In this document: piece by piece, positions 15,200 to 24,341 of the stretch
How the letters are laid out: every line of letters begins with the position of its first letter
How positions within the stretch are numbered: the first letter of the stretch is position 1
NCBI RefSeq assembly: GCF_014850975.1
Contig: NZ_JACXST010000001.1
Location: forward strand, 1,550,001-1,614,000
Length of the DNA: 64,000 bases
Direction: 5' to 3'
DNA from: Methylomonas fluvii
GTDB taxonomy: Bacteria > Pseudomonadota > Gammaproteobacteria > Methylococcales > Methylomonadaceae
The notes under the pieces: generated by a model
The model's database searches: none
Told to the model about the DNA's origin: nothing
Seen by the model: the letters and a program-made list of their open reading frames with translations, nothing else
Program-made: the position numbers and the translations under genes

Positions 15200-17704
15200 A
15201 TGAACGAAGCCGAAACCCGCGCCGAATACATTGACCCTGCTTTAGCTCAGGCCGGTTGGGGTGTGGTGGAAGGCAGCCGGATTCGTCGCGAGTATTCCAT
15301 CACGTTGGGTCGGCTGGAAGGTCATGGCAAGCGCGGCAAAGCGCTGACCGCCGATTATGTTCTGGAATACCGCAACACCAAGTTGGCGGTAGTCGAAGCT
15401 AAAGCCTGGGATAAAGCGCTGACCGAAGGCGTTGGACAGGCCAAGGATTATGCGCAGAAGTTGGCGATTCGTTTCAGCTACGCCAGTAACGGCCAAGGTG
15501 TATACGCCATCGACATGCACACCGGCGTGGAAGGCGAACGGAGCGAGTTTCCGTCGCCAGACGAATTGTGGAATGCGACCTTTGCGCGGCAAAACGCTTG
15601 GCGCGACCGTTTTGCCGCAGTGCCGTTCGAAGATAGGGGCGGTTACTTTCAGGGACGCTACTACCAGGACATTGCCATCGACAAGGTATTGGCGGCGATA
15701 GCGGAAGGCAAAGACCGGGTGTTGCTGACGCTGGCCACCGGTACCGGTAAAACCTTTATTGCGTTTCAATTGGCGTGGAAGCTATTCCACAGTCGCTGGA
15801 ACCTGAACGATTGGCGCTTCGACGCACTCAGCGCGAACGGTCAGCCCAGTCGTCGGCCGCGCATCTTGTTTCTGGCGGACCGCAATATCCTCGCCGACCA
15901 GGGGTACAACGCCTTTTCCGCGTTTCCGGAAGATGCCTTGGTACGGATTGCCCCCGACGAGATTCGTAAAAAGGGCAAGGTGCCGAAGAACGGCAATATC
16001 TTTTTCACCATTTTTCAGACCTTCATATCCGGGCCGGTCAGCCCAACCGTTCGCCCTGAGCCAGTCGAAGGGCAAACTTTATCCGTTCATGGTTCGACAA
16101 GCTCACCACGAACGGATGCGGAATTGATGCAGTACAAACGTAATTTCTACTTCGGCGAATACCCACCCGACTTTTTCGACTTCATCGTCATCGACGAATG
16201 CCATCGCGGCGGCGCCAACGACGAAAGCAACTGGCGCGGGATTCTGGATTACTTTTCGCCCGCCGTGCAGCTGGGTTTGACCGCAACCCCGAAACGTAAG
16301 GACAACGTTGACACCTACGCTTACTTTGGCGAACCGGTGTTTATCTACTCGCTGAAAGACGGCATCAACGACGGTTACCTGACGCCGTTTCGCGTCAAGC
16401 AGATTGCCACTACCTTGGACGATTATGTCTTCACCACCGACGACACCGTGGTCGAAGGTGAAATCGAAATGGGCAAACGCTACGAAGAAAAAGACTTCAA
16501 CAAAATCATCGAAATCCGCGAGCGCGAGAAAAAGCGCGTCGAAATCTTTCTGGCCCAGATCAATCCGCGCGAAAAGACCCTGGTGTTTTGCGCCAACCAA
16601 CAGCATGCCTTGCTGATCCGGGATTTGATCAACGAATTAAAAACCGTCAACGATCCGAATTATTGTCACCGGGTCACCGCCAACGACGGCGCCTTGGGCG
16701 AACAATGGCTACGGGATTTTCAGGATAACGAAAAATCCATTCCTACCATTCTCACGACCTCGCAAAAGCTGTCGACCGGCGTCGATGCCCGCAACGTGCG
16801 TAACATTGTGTTGCTGCGCCCGGTCAATTCCATGATCGAATTCAAGCAGATCATAGGTCGCGGTACCCGGCTGTACGACGGCAAGGATTATTTCACCATC
16901 TACGACTTCGTGCGCGCCCACCACCATTTTAGCGATCCGGAATGGGACGGTGAGCCGCTGGAGCCGGAAGCTTGTATAAAATGCGGCAGTTATCCGTGCC
17001 AATGCGAAAAGCCCATTCCCCAGCCTTGTAAAACCTGTGGCCAACAACCTTGCCAGTGCCCGCAACCGCCCTGTGAGAGGTGTGGCGAAACGCCTTGTGT
17101 TTGCCGTCAGAAAAACAAAACCAAAGTGAAGTTAGCCGATGGTAAAGAGCGGGCCATTCAACACATGCTGGTCACCAGCTTCTGGCACCCGGATGGCACG
17201 CCGATGTCGGCAGCTCAGTTCCTGGAAGCCCTATTCGGCAAACTGCCAGAGTTTTTCAGAGACGAAGACGAATTGCGTGGGCTGTGGAGCGAGCCGGACA
17301 CTCGCAAGAAATTGTTGGAAGGCTTGGCGGAAAACGGTTTTGGCAAGGATCAACTGGTGGAAATGCAGAAAATCATCGCCGCGGAAAACAGCGATTTGTT
17401 CGACGTGCTGGCTTTCGTAGCGTATGCCTTGACGCCCATCAGCCGAGAGCACCGCGCCGATACGGCCAAAGTCGAAATCGGCCGGCATTTTAATTACCGG
17501 CAGCAGGCGTTTCTGGATTTTGTGTTGGGCCACTATGTTAGTGTGGGGGTCGATGAGTTGGACCAAGCCAATTTAAAGCAATTGTTGAAGCTTAAATATC
17601 AAAATTCCATCGCCGATGCGGTAGCGGATTTGGGTAAGCCCGAGCAGATAGGCCAGGTGTTCAGCGGTTTTCAGAAGTTTTTGTATCGGCAGGCGGTGGG
17701 CTGA
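15200..17704 (+). CDS. hsdR: Type I restriction endonuclease/translocase subunit
   Basis: An 834-residue EcoEI-type HsdR. The nuclease domain is N-terminal (ADYVLEY...VVEAKAW near residues 52-75). The SF2 helicase follows, with Walker A ATGTGKT near 182 and DECHRGG near 333, then a second RecA domain with GRGTRLYDG. Two oddities stand out. A 69-base palindromic repeat is inserted in frame between Walker A and the DEAH-type box. Three tandem cysteine motifs of the form C-x2-C-x4-C-x-C (CIKCGSYPCQC, CKTCGQQPCQC, CERCGETPCVC) lie near residues 593-636 and could bind metal. The frame is otherwise intact. Confidence 0.93.
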   Translation: MNEAETRAEYIDPALAQAGWGVVEGSRIRREYSITLGRLEGHGKRGKALTADYVLEYRNTKLAVVEAKAWDKALTEGVGQAKDYAQKLAIRFSYASNGQGVYAIDMHTGVEGERSEFPSPDELWNATFARQNAWRDRFAAVPFEDRGGYFQGRYYQDIAIDKVLAAIAEGKDRVLLTLATGTGKTFIAFQLAWKLFHSRWNLNDWRFDALSANGQPSRRPRILFLADRNILADQGYNAFSAFPEDALVRIAPDEIRKKGKVPKNGNIFFTIFQTFISGPVSPTVRPEPVEGQTLSVHGSTSSPRTDAELMQYKRNFYFGEYPPDFFDFIVIDECHRGGANDESNWRGILDYFSPAVQLGLTATPKRKDNVDTYAYFGEPVFIYSLKDGINDGYLTPFRVKQIATTLDDYVFTTDDTVVEGEIEMGKRYEEKDFNKIIEIREREKKRVEIFLAQINPREKTLVFCANQQHALLIRDLINELKTVNDPNYCHRVTANDGALGEQWLRDFQDNEKSIPTILTTSQKLSTGVDARNVRNIVLLRPVNSMIEFKQIIGRGTRLYDGKDYFTIYDFVRAHHHFSDPEWDGEPLEPEACIKCGSYPCQCEKPIPQPCKTCGQQPCQCPQPPCERCGETPCVCRQKNKTKVKLADGKERAIQHMLVTSFWHPDGTPMSAAQFLEALFGKLPEFFRDEDELRGLWSEPDTRKKLLEGLAENGFGKDQLVEMQKIIAAENSDLFDVLAFVAYALTPISREHRADTAKVEIGRHFNYRQQAFLDFVLGHYVSVGVDELDQANLKQLLKLKYQNSIADAVADLGKPEQIGQVFSGFQKFLYRQAVG
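16047..16115 (+). repeat. Palindromic dispersed repeat inside hsdR (encodes RPEPVEG)
   Basis: A 69-base imperfect inverted repeat starting CCGTTCGCCCTGAG and ending CTCACCACGAACGG. It resembles the dispersed repeats that add RPEPVEG-like peptides to proteins in many proteobacteria. Its length is a multiple of three, so the hsdR frame is kept. A second copy in the other orientation lies at 17786-17857. Confidence 0.8.
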
Positions 17705-17785
17705 GCATTGTCGGCAAAATGTGTATGGTTCGTCATCCGCGCTCAGGTGGCGAATCCATATAGCCACCAATACCGCTAAGTTAAG

Positions 17786-17857
17786 CCGTTCGTGGTGAGT
17801 CGTGAGCTTGACGAATGATCGAACCATTCGCCCTTCGACCATACTCAGGACGAACGG
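17786..17857 (-). repeat. Second copy of the palindromic repeat, downstream of hsdR
   Basis: A 72-base copy whose reverse complement begins CCGTTCGTCCTGAG and ends CTCACCACGAACGG, so its two ends match the copy inside hsdR. It lies in the 206-base gap between hsdR and the next gene. No gene is evident in that gap, and the repeat's inverted halves could fold as an mRNA 3' hairpin. Confidence 0.75.
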
Positions 17858-17910
17858 TTAGTTTCTTGAGTTAACAGCCGGGTTAATAGCGCGGTTTGGC
17901 CCAGCGCAAA

Positions 17911-18306
17911 TTAATCGATTTGCTCCAATACCACCGGCTTGGCGCTAAATACCTCGGCAACCAATTCCAATTGCGCGGCAAATAGCGGCAGGGTCGGGAT
18001 TTTCCAGGCTTTGCCGGTGAATTTGGCCAGGATGTTGTTCAACCAAAGTCTGTCGGAGCTGGCGTGGTGAATGATGAAACGGTAGGACTCGCCGTCGTTG
18101 AATACCGCAAAATCTTCCAAAGTCACTTCTATGGTGTGTTCCTCGCCGTAAAGCCGGGTCTGCACGTAGACTTTGCGGGCATCGAGATCGAAGTTGAACT
18201 GGGTCAACTCCGCGATGCCTTTCATGATGATATTCGCCCCCCAAATAATCAGCGCGTTGGGCGTTAATTTGATAACAAAACGGATCAAGCTGGATTTAAA
18301 ACTCAT
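17911..18306 (-). CDS. Conserved-looking protein of unknown function
   Basis: A 131-residue protein I do not recognise. It starts MSFKSSLIRFVIKLTPN, has no clear signal peptide, and reads as alternating beta strands (KVYVQTRLYGEEHTIEVTLEDFAVF) with a helical end. It lies alone on the minus strand between the hsd operon's repeat and the nitroreductase gene. Codon use is like its neighbours, which supports it being real. Confidence 0.6.
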   Translation of the reverse strand: MSFKSSLIRFVIKLTPNALIIWGANIIMKGIAELTQFNFDLDARKVYVQTRLYGEEHTIEVTLEDFAVFNDGESYRFIIHHASSDRLWLNNILAKFTGKAWKIPTLPLFAAQLELVAEVFSAKPVVLEQID

Positions 18307-18417
18307 GGCGGGCCTTTAGTGGTTGGCTGGGATAAAGTCATGATTTTAAACATTGTTGGTGGGATTGTTTCGTAAATATTTCAACGATTGTCACAGCGGT
18401 GCCAAACCTCAGGCGAA

Positions 18418-20025
18418 TCAGGCGCTGGCGGCCGACTCGCTCAAATGCGCATACGCCGGAAAGGTTTGCAGCCGGCTGTCGTCCAGCGGTTCGCCGATGG
18501 TAAAGTGATACAGGCTTTGCCAGTCGTTATCTTTTAAACCCAACACACCGTGTACGGCATCGTCAAAGAAGCAGCCGATGCCGGTGCCGCGCACGCCGGC
18601 GGCTTCCGCTTCCAGGTACAAAATCTGTCCCAGCAGGCCGCTTTCCCAGAATAGCCGACGATAGCGCCAGGCTTCGGCTGCTAAATTCTCGGCAAAGCGC
18701 GCCAACATCCCCAGGCTAAAAGCGCTGTCGCTGGCGATGGGTTGGTGGCAGGACAGGGTTTTTGCGGCTTGCCTGACGCTGCCGGCCGTCAGCCGATAAA
18801 ATTCGAACGGTGCTTCCACCGTTTGCCATGAGTAGTCGGCGGCACAAAGCGGCTTTAATTCCGCCGCCGCATCTCCCGTGCGCGGCAGTACGTATAAGCC
18901 CGGTTCCAGGCCGGCTACCCGATGTACGAATAGCACGATATTGACTTGCGCCGGCCAATTCCAGGCAGTAAACGGCGGTTTGGCGTTGGGCAGCAACGCG
19001 GCCAACATCCGGTGGAAATCGGCCAAGGGCAACTCCGGCGATTTGCCGTTAAAGTGTTGCGCGCTGCGGCGTTGGCGAATCAATGCGCTGGCAGGCAGGT
19101 TGTGGCTGGGCGTTGGTAAATTCAGGCTCGGCAGCGTTAAACGTTCAGCAATTGTAGTTGGCTTGATGGCCTGGGCGGAGACTTCGTCGATAATCGGCCA
19201 GCGGTAAAAATGCCTGCCGCTCAAGCGCTCGGCTTTCCCGAACCATTCGGCCCTTTGGCTAAGGGTTGCTAGATGTGCGGTGGAAAACTCGCCGCCCGCC
19301 GCTTGGCTGGCATGTAGCCGGCAGAATAAATCCGGCGCTTCGTGTTCCGTGGCGACAAAGTCGTCGCTGCGGTCCAGTCCCAGCCAGGCGGCGATGTCGG
19401 CGTCGGCGGTTTCGCCGAGCAATTCAATCGACCAACCTAAGCAGGTAGCGGCGTAACTCAAGGCCGCCAGAGCATGGCCGATGTCGTGCTGGCAGTAGCG
19501 AAAAGCGCGCTCGCCGTATTTCCAGGCTTCCCGCCAATGAATGGAGGAAAGGCCAATATAAACCTCCTTAGCCGCCGCATCCGCAGTAAACCGGCCGCGG
19601 CGCTCCAGATGATGATCGTGACTGACGTAGTGATAGACGCCGGGTGGCAATAACTCCTGATCGGTACAAAGCACATAAGCTTCGGTGGGATGCAAATTGC
19701 CGCTGGACGGATTGCAACGCAAAGCCCAGCGGTCCGGGCCAAACTGCTTCCAGGCGGACAAGCCGAACGATAATTCCAATAGCAGACCGAGATTGGCCAG
19801 GCTTAACGGCTGCGGCTGTATCCGGTCCGGTTTGTCCAAGTCCGCGAACAAACAACTAAGCTCGGCGCCAGGTGGCGGCAGTTTCACCGCTTCACAGCCG
19901 CTAAAACGCCGAAACGGATTGGGCTGATCGTCCCAATCCAATGACTCCGGGCCTTTGGCGTAGGAGTTTAATTGGTGTTTGGTGCGGTTGTGGTAGCTAA
20001 TGACAGCGTCTGCAGGGTTGTTCAT
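18418..20025 (-). CDS. SagB/ThcOx-type double nitroreductase
   Basis: A 535-residue FMN-dependent nitroreductase-fold protein with two related halves. The first half has RWALRCNPSSGNLHPTEAYVL, typical of SagB/ThcOx dehydrogenases. The second starts ALIRQRRSAQHFNG and ends with a DDAVHGVLG/WQSLYHFTIG segment. The ATG at 20025 is preferred because AGAGAG stands 5 bases before it; a longer frame starts at 20043. Relatives oxidise azolines in peptide natural products, but many act alone with unknown substrates. No precursor peptide or cyclodehydratase gene is visible nearby. Confidence 0.82.
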   Translation of the reverse strand: MNNPADAVISYHNRTKHQLNSYAKGPESLDWDDQPNPFRRFSGCEAVKLPPPGAELSCLFADLDKPDRIQPQPLSLANLGLLLELSFGLSAWKQFGPDRWALRCNPSSGNLHPTEAYVLCTDQELLPPGVYHYVSHDHHLERRGRFTADAAAKEVYIGLSSIHWREAWKYGERAFRYCQHDIGHALAALSYAATCLGWSIELLGETADADIAAWLGLDRSDDFVATEHEAPDLFCRLHASQAAGGEFSTAHLATLSQRAEWFGKAERLSGRHFYRWPIIDEVSAQAIKPTTIAERLTLPSLNLPTPSHNLPASALIRQRRSAQHFNGKSPELPLADFHRMLAALLPNAKPPFTAWNWPAQVNIVLFVHRVAGLEPGLYVLPRTGDAAAELKPLCAADYSWQTVEAPFEFYRLTAGSVRQAAKTLSCHQPIASDSAFSLGMLARFAENLAAEAWRYRRLFWESGLLGQILYLEAEAAGVRGTGIGCFFDDAVHGVLGLKDNDWQSLYHFTIGEPLDDSRLQTFPAYAHLSESAASA

Positions 20026-20451
20026 TGGGTTCTCTCTATACATTCAATGCTGTGTGGATGGAGCTGAGTATTTTCTGAAGATTGACAATGTTCAGCATGT
20101 TTCGTGCCTGATTCCCCGCGTTTAAATGGGCTGCCGTTCGGTGGTTTAAAGCCTTAGTCACGCAAAAGAATTATTCGCTTTCTGCAAGCTAAGCACGTGT
20201 TGGTGGATATCCACTATATGACCATCTGAGGCTCCGCTAATTAACATAGTTTCGATAGTAAGGGATGGCTGTTGTCGCTGGAAAATTTTATAAGGCCCTG
20301 CTTTTTATAGGTATTTTTTGGGTGGTCTTTTTTTTGCTTTCGTTGGGTTCGATAGTTAAGCAAGCATCCAGCTTGTGCTTTGGTCTGGATGGAGTGCTTG
20401 GCAGACATCACTATTTTATTCAGCGTAGTTAAAAGGTTCGGGAGCGTCGCA
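20026..20451. other. Intergenic region without a supported gene
   Basis: The 426 bases between the divergently transcribed nitroreductase and PepSY genes must carry both promoters. The second half is T-rich. I see no clear Fur box, riboswitch or small ORF with a good ribosome-binding site. The PepSY gene has GGGAG about 8 bases before its ATG. Confidence 0.5.
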
Positions 20452-21690
20452 ATGTCCACAAGTTATCCTTTTGTGTCGGAACAAAAATTGTCCGACAAAT
20501 TAGTTTCGGGGGCCTTTCTTGGCAATTTCAAAACCGCTTTCAAGAAAATCACTCTGCGCAAGTGTCTGCTGAAATTGCATTTATATATTTCCCTGTGGTT
20601 GGGTACGTTAATTGTGATTGCCGGGCTTACCGGCAGTCTTCTGGTTTACGAGCATACTTTGGATAAGTGGCTCAATGCCGACATGATGAGCGTGGCCGTT
20701 GGCGAACGCTGGTTACCCATTGCGGATTTAGTGGCAATCGCGAACCGCGTCTCGCCCATTCCAGAGCCACCCTCCCATCTACAGATGCCGGAGGACCCGA
20801 GTGAAGCGCTCATCGTGCGTTATCAAGCGGCCGCAATGCCTGGCCACAAAGGCCACAATCATCACTTTCACGAAGTCATGGTGAATCCGTACTCCGGTCA
20901 GGTGCTTGGCGACCGGGATAGAAACGACGCCTTGATGACATTTATTTTACGTCTGCATTTCAGCCTTTTGGCGGGTGATTTCGGTAAACTGGTTATGGGG
21001 ATTACCTCCTTGCTGACCTTGGTATTGACGGTTACCGGCATCTATTTGTGGTGGCCGAAACTTGGCAAAATCAAGCAGGCTTTGCTGATTAAACGTAACG
21101 CCAGCGCCACGCGCTTTAATTTCGATCTACATAAAACCACCGGTATTTATACGGCTATAGTCATGTTGGCAGTGGCCTTCTCCGGGGTATATTTCAATCT
21201 CCCGCAGTTCTTTAAACCGGCGGTTAATTTTTTCTCACCTCTCGAAGAAATGCCGCGCGGCATCAAATCAACAGCAAATGGCGGCACGGTAATTCAACCG
21301 GAGATAGTCAAGGCCAATATTCAAGCCACGTATCCAGGGATTCAGATTCAACGGATTTTCCTACCTGTCGGTGAGCGCGGCAGTTATATGATCTCTGCTC
21401 GGCAGTCCGACGAACTGCGCAGCAAAGGTTCCACCAGCTTTTGGGTGGATCAATACGACGGCGCGATTTTGGCGGTGCGCGATCCGAAAAAATTCAACGC
21501 CGGCAACGCTTTTATCAATTTGCAACTGCCTTTGCATAACGGCGAGATTCTCGGTACCCCAGGGCGTATCGCTGTACTGGTAGCGGGTTTTGCGCCGTTA
21601 GTGATGATGGTCACCGGCCTGATCCATTGGTTGAAAAAGCGTAAAGCTAATCGTGCCCGTCGAGCCAGTTTGAAAGCCGCCGCTATCTAA
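20452..21690 (+). CDS. PepSY-associated transmembrane protein (iron-uptake type)
   Basis: A 412-residue membrane protein of the PepSY_TM family. Four hydrophobic segments are visible: LHLYISLWLGTLIVIAGLTG near the N-terminus, two in the middle (LVMGITSLLTLVLTVTGIYLWWP and the segment after FDLHKTTGIYTA), and one before the basic C-terminus. Such proteins often accompany TonB-dependent siderophore receptors and some reduce ferric-siderophores. The next gene, 114 bases on, is such a receptor. I chose the ATG at 20452 for its Shine-Dalgarno sequence. Confidence 0.85.
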   Translation: MSTSYPFVSEQKLSDKLVSGAFLGNFKTAFKKITLRKCLLKLHLYISLWLGTLIVIAGLTGSLLVYEHTLDKWLNADMMSVAVGERWLPIADLVAIANRVSPIPEPPSHLQMPEDPSEALIVRYQAAAMPGHKGHNHHFHEVMVNPYSGQVLGDRDRNDALMTFILRLHFSLLAGDFGKLVMGITSLLTLVLTVTGIYLWWPKLGKIKQALLIKRNASATRFNFDLHKTTGIYTAIVMLAVAFSGVYFNLPQFFKPAVNFFSPLEEMPRGIKSTANGGTVIQPEIVKANIQATYPGIQIQRIFLPVGERGSYMISARQSDELRSKGSTSFWVDQYDGAILAVRDPKKFNAGNAFINLQLPLHNGEILGTPGRIAVLVAGFAPLVMMVTGLIHWLKKRKANRARRASLKAAAI

Positions 21691-21722
21691 CGTTTTTCCC
21701 ACGATGACCAACTAACAAACTC

Positions 21723-21740
21723 CGGCGCATGCCTGCGCCG
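21723..21740 (+). terminator. Intercistronic hairpin between PepSY gene and receptor gene
   Basis: A 7-bp stem (CGGCGCA / TGCGCCG) with a 4-base loop. No T-run follows directly. It may damp or process the transcript between the two genes rather than end it. Confidence 0.35.
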
Positions 21741-21803
21741 TTGAGGCGCTTTTGTGCTCAATCCCGACCCTTCCGTAAACTTTAAAGGACTTTGAGGTTA
21801 TCG

Positions 21804-23885
21804 ATGTTATCTACTCGTGCCACCACCAAAAACATTGCTGTGCTATTACCTTTGATCATGCCTTTGAATTTGGCCGCTGTGGAAAAAGCGCCAGATGAGC
21901 TAGATGAAATGGTGATTACCGCAACCAAAACCGAACGCAGTATTCGCGATGTATCCGCTACGGTAACAGTGATCGATAGAGAGCGTATCGAAAAATCCAA
22001 CGCGACAACCGTCGATCAATTGCTCAAGGGAGTGCCGGGTGTGTATGCCAGCCGCATGGATGCCTCGTCTCCCAATCGGATTGCCCAGACGTATACCAGA
22101 GGTCTACCGGGCAATGGCCGCACCTTGGTATTGATCGACGATGTGCCTATGAATGTGTCCTACGACAGTCAGGTGGATTGGTCGCAACTTGGCACTATTG
22201 ACGTGGATCGGGTGGAAATTGTCAGAGGCGCCGGTTCGGCTCTTTACGGCAACCATGCGATGGGCGGCGTAATAAACGTTATTTCTAAAGCGATTACGCC
22301 CGGCGTGAAAGGCAAAGTGGATAGCGAATACGGCAGTATGGAAACAATCCGTGAAGCAGGTATCGTCTCTTACGGCGGCGAGCACAGCGGCGGTTCGGTA
22401 TCGACCAGTTATTTGGAAAGCGACGGCTATAACATGTGGCGCCCCGATACGAGTGTGGCTTCCATTCCCTTATCGCAACGCGATGAAACCGGCACGCGTA
22501 AAACCAATGTAGGCGCCAAATTTAAGCACGAATTTGATGCCTCTAATCTGCTGGATCTGAGTTTTTCCTATTTGAGCGACGTTGCAACAGGCTTATATCG
22601 AATTCCTGATTATATAGCCCAAGATAGAGAGCAATACCTGGGGTCGGCACGTTATCGCTATTTGGGGGAGAGTTCTGAAGCCACGGTAGTCTTATACAGC
22701 CGTATTGGCCGAATGGATGCCGATAGCGCAAACGCTGCAAATGCAACCAGTCCGGATGTGGCCCGCCCCGGCACGATGGCCGCCAGTCTGATTTCCTATC
22801 GCGGCGATTTTGACGATATGGAAGCCGGTATTCGCGCTCAATATAGCCATTACTTAGGTAGTCATCACAAATTGACGGTGGGCGGACAACATTCAGACAG
22901 TCAAATGACCATGATTAACCAGTTTCCTGCGGAACGTGGCAGAGAGCAGCTTGTTGAGGGCGGCATTCAACTGAGCGGCATATTTTTGCAAGACGAAATC
23001 AATTATGGACCCTTGAACGTAAGCTTGGCCGGGCGTTGGGATTTGTGGCAGACAGATGGCCAATTCAGAGATACCAAAACCAGTTTCCCTGGGCAAGGCC
23101 AATGGGGTAATCATGCGGAGGACTCGTTTTCGCCTAAGGGTGGGTTTTCGTACAAGCTCACCGATGATTTAGTGCTGCGCGGATCTATAGGTCAGTCGTT
23201 TAACACCCCGGATGTTTCTCAGCTCTACGGCAATAGCAGGCGAGGTGGGACGACCGTGGCTTACGGTAACCCGTACTTGACTCCCGAAAAAGCCGTTTCC
23301 GGCGATATTGGCTTGGATTACTACTTTGGCCGGCAGGGATATATCAAAACCACGATCTATAACACGACTGCGGAGGATTTTATCGCCACAGTGCAACGAA
23401 GCGGCGCGACGGTCGGAACCACCGACAAAATTAATATCGGCGCCATTCGGGCTGAGGGTGTTGAGGTTGAAGGGATGTGGAAGCTAGGCGATTTCCTGAC
23501 TTTGTACGCGAGTTATACCAAGAACGATTCGATTGTCACCAAGCACGACAGGAATCCTAATTTGATCGGCAAGCAGCTTACCAATGTGCCGCAAGATCAA
23601 GGTAGTTTGCGGGCTGATTTTAGTCTGCCATACGGCTTTTCGGTTTTCGGTGCTTTTAATTACGTCGGCGACCGATACTCTACCGAAACCAATTTACCTA
23701 GCGCACCGGGCGGCTCTGCCGTGTATAAAAGCTATGCAACCTATGATTTAGGAGTGGCCAAGACCCTGGTTAAGGATGTTACCGCCCGGATGACCTTCAT
23801 GAATATCGGTAACGACAAGTATGAAGGTATCGGCTATATCGCGCCGGGCGCCACCATCACCGGCGGTATCAGCGCCAAGTTTTAA
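21804..23885 (+). CDS. TonB-dependent outer-membrane receptor
   Basis: A 693-residue receptor. After a signal peptide (ending near LNLAAVEK) there is a TonB-box-like DEMVITATKTERS. The plug domain follows (VDQLLKGVPGVYASRMD, RVEIVRGAGSALYGNHAMGG), then a 22-strand beta barrel ending in an aromatic residue (AKF). It lacks the N-terminal signalling (STN) domain of the two other receptors in this window. It likely imports a ferric siderophore or heme-type compound together with the PepSY protein upstream. GAGG stands 7 bases before the ATG at 21804. Confidence 0.92.
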   Translation: MLSTRATTKNIAVLLPLIMPLNLAAVEKAPDELDEMVITATKTERSIRDVSATVTVIDRERIEKSNATTVDQLLKGVPGVYASRMDASSPNRIAQTYTRGLPGNGRTLVLIDDVPMNVSYDSQVDWSQLGTIDVDRVEIVRGAGSALYGNHAMGGVINVISKAITPGVKGKVDSEYGSMETIREAGIVSYGGEHSGGSVSTSYLESDGYNMWRPDTSVASIPLSQRDETGTRKTNVGAKFKHEFDASNLLDLSFSYLSDVATGLYRIPDYIAQDREQYLGSARYRYLGESSEATVVLYSRIGRMDADSANAANATSPDVARPGTMAASLISYRGDFDDMEAGIRAQYSHYLGSHHKLTVGGQHSDSQMTMINQFPAERGREQLVEGGIQLSGIFLQDEINYGPLNVSLAGRWDLWQTDGQFRDTKTSFPGQGQWGNHAEDSFSPKGGFSYKLTDDLVLRGSIGQSFNTPDVSQLYGNSRRGGTTVAYGNPYLTPEKAVSGDIGLDYYFGRQGYIKTTIYNTTAEDFIATVQRSGATVGTTDKINIGAIRAEGVEVEGMWKLGDFLTLYASYTKNDSIVTKHDRNPNLIGKQLTNVPQDQGSLRADFSLPYGFSVFGAFNYVGDRYSTETNLPSAPGGSAVYKSYATYDLGVAKTLVKDVTARMTFMNIGNDKYEGIGYIAPGATITGGISAKF

Positions 23886-23938
23886 AGTTGAACCGGCGCG
23901 AATAGGTTGCCGGGCGATTTTATAAGGGCGAAATGGGG

Positions 23939-24208
23939 TTAATGGGTAAGCAACTCTTTTTCTGGAACCACCAAATCCTCGGTCCAGCAACCTATTGGCC
24001 GGCCCAGATTCAGATCCTGGTCTTCGAAGCGGACTAAAAAGACCGTAAGCCCGGGATCTTCCTCGACATGGCCTTTCATCACGATCACGCCACGGGCGCC
24101 TTCTTGCGCCAGCACTTCGCCTTCCTCGCTGTCCGGCATACTGCCATCGTCAACAATCGTATGCGCGGCGTACACCACGTCGCCCAAATCCAAATCTTCT
24201 ACGTTCAT
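23939..24208 (-). CDS. Small NifZ-domain protein
   Basis: An 89-residue acidic protein. The stretch from GDVVYAAHTIVDDGSMPDSE through GARGVIVMKG and VFLVRFEDQ to a Trp-Thr-Glu-Asp end follows the NifZ-domain pattern (G-x-V, N/D-DG-x-x-P, G, V-x-F, final E-L/D-L). That pattern is much clearer in nifZ at 33104. It diverges from iscA-nifU and shares its control region, with a NifA-type site 22 bases from its start. AGGAG lies 6 bases before the ATG. Assignment as NifZ-like is from the pattern only. Confidence 0.65.
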   Translation of the reverse strand: MNVEDLDLGDVVYAAHTIVDDGSMPDSEEGEVLAQEGARGVIVMKGHVEEDPGLTVFLVRFEDQDLNLGRPIGCWTEDLVVPEKELLTH

Positions 24209-24229
24209 GCTGTGCTCCTGTGAGAGGTT

Positions 24230-24245
24230 TGTCGTAAAGCCGACA
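24230..24245. promoter_or_regulatory. NifA upstream activating site (TGT-N10-ACA)
   Basis: A perfect TGT-N10-ACA, part of a longer palindrome (TTTGTCG/CGACAAA). It lies 98 bases upstream of the -24 element at 24342-24356, a normal distance for NifA-driven sigma-54 promoters. It also sits close to the divergent nifZ-like gene. Confidence 0.7.
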
Positions 24246-24341
24246 AAAACCCCGGGTTTGTTGTGAAACGGCGTGCCGATTAAGGGTGGCCTGCTGCCTT
24301 TGCTTGAGTAATTTCAGCGTCTTAGCTGAAATTTTCGCGTA

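Noticed and set aside
24246-24340. A minus-strand sigma-54 promoter for the nifZ-like gene
   Set aside because: The best candidate (GTGCC near 24270) lacks the GC pair at the required 10-base spacing.
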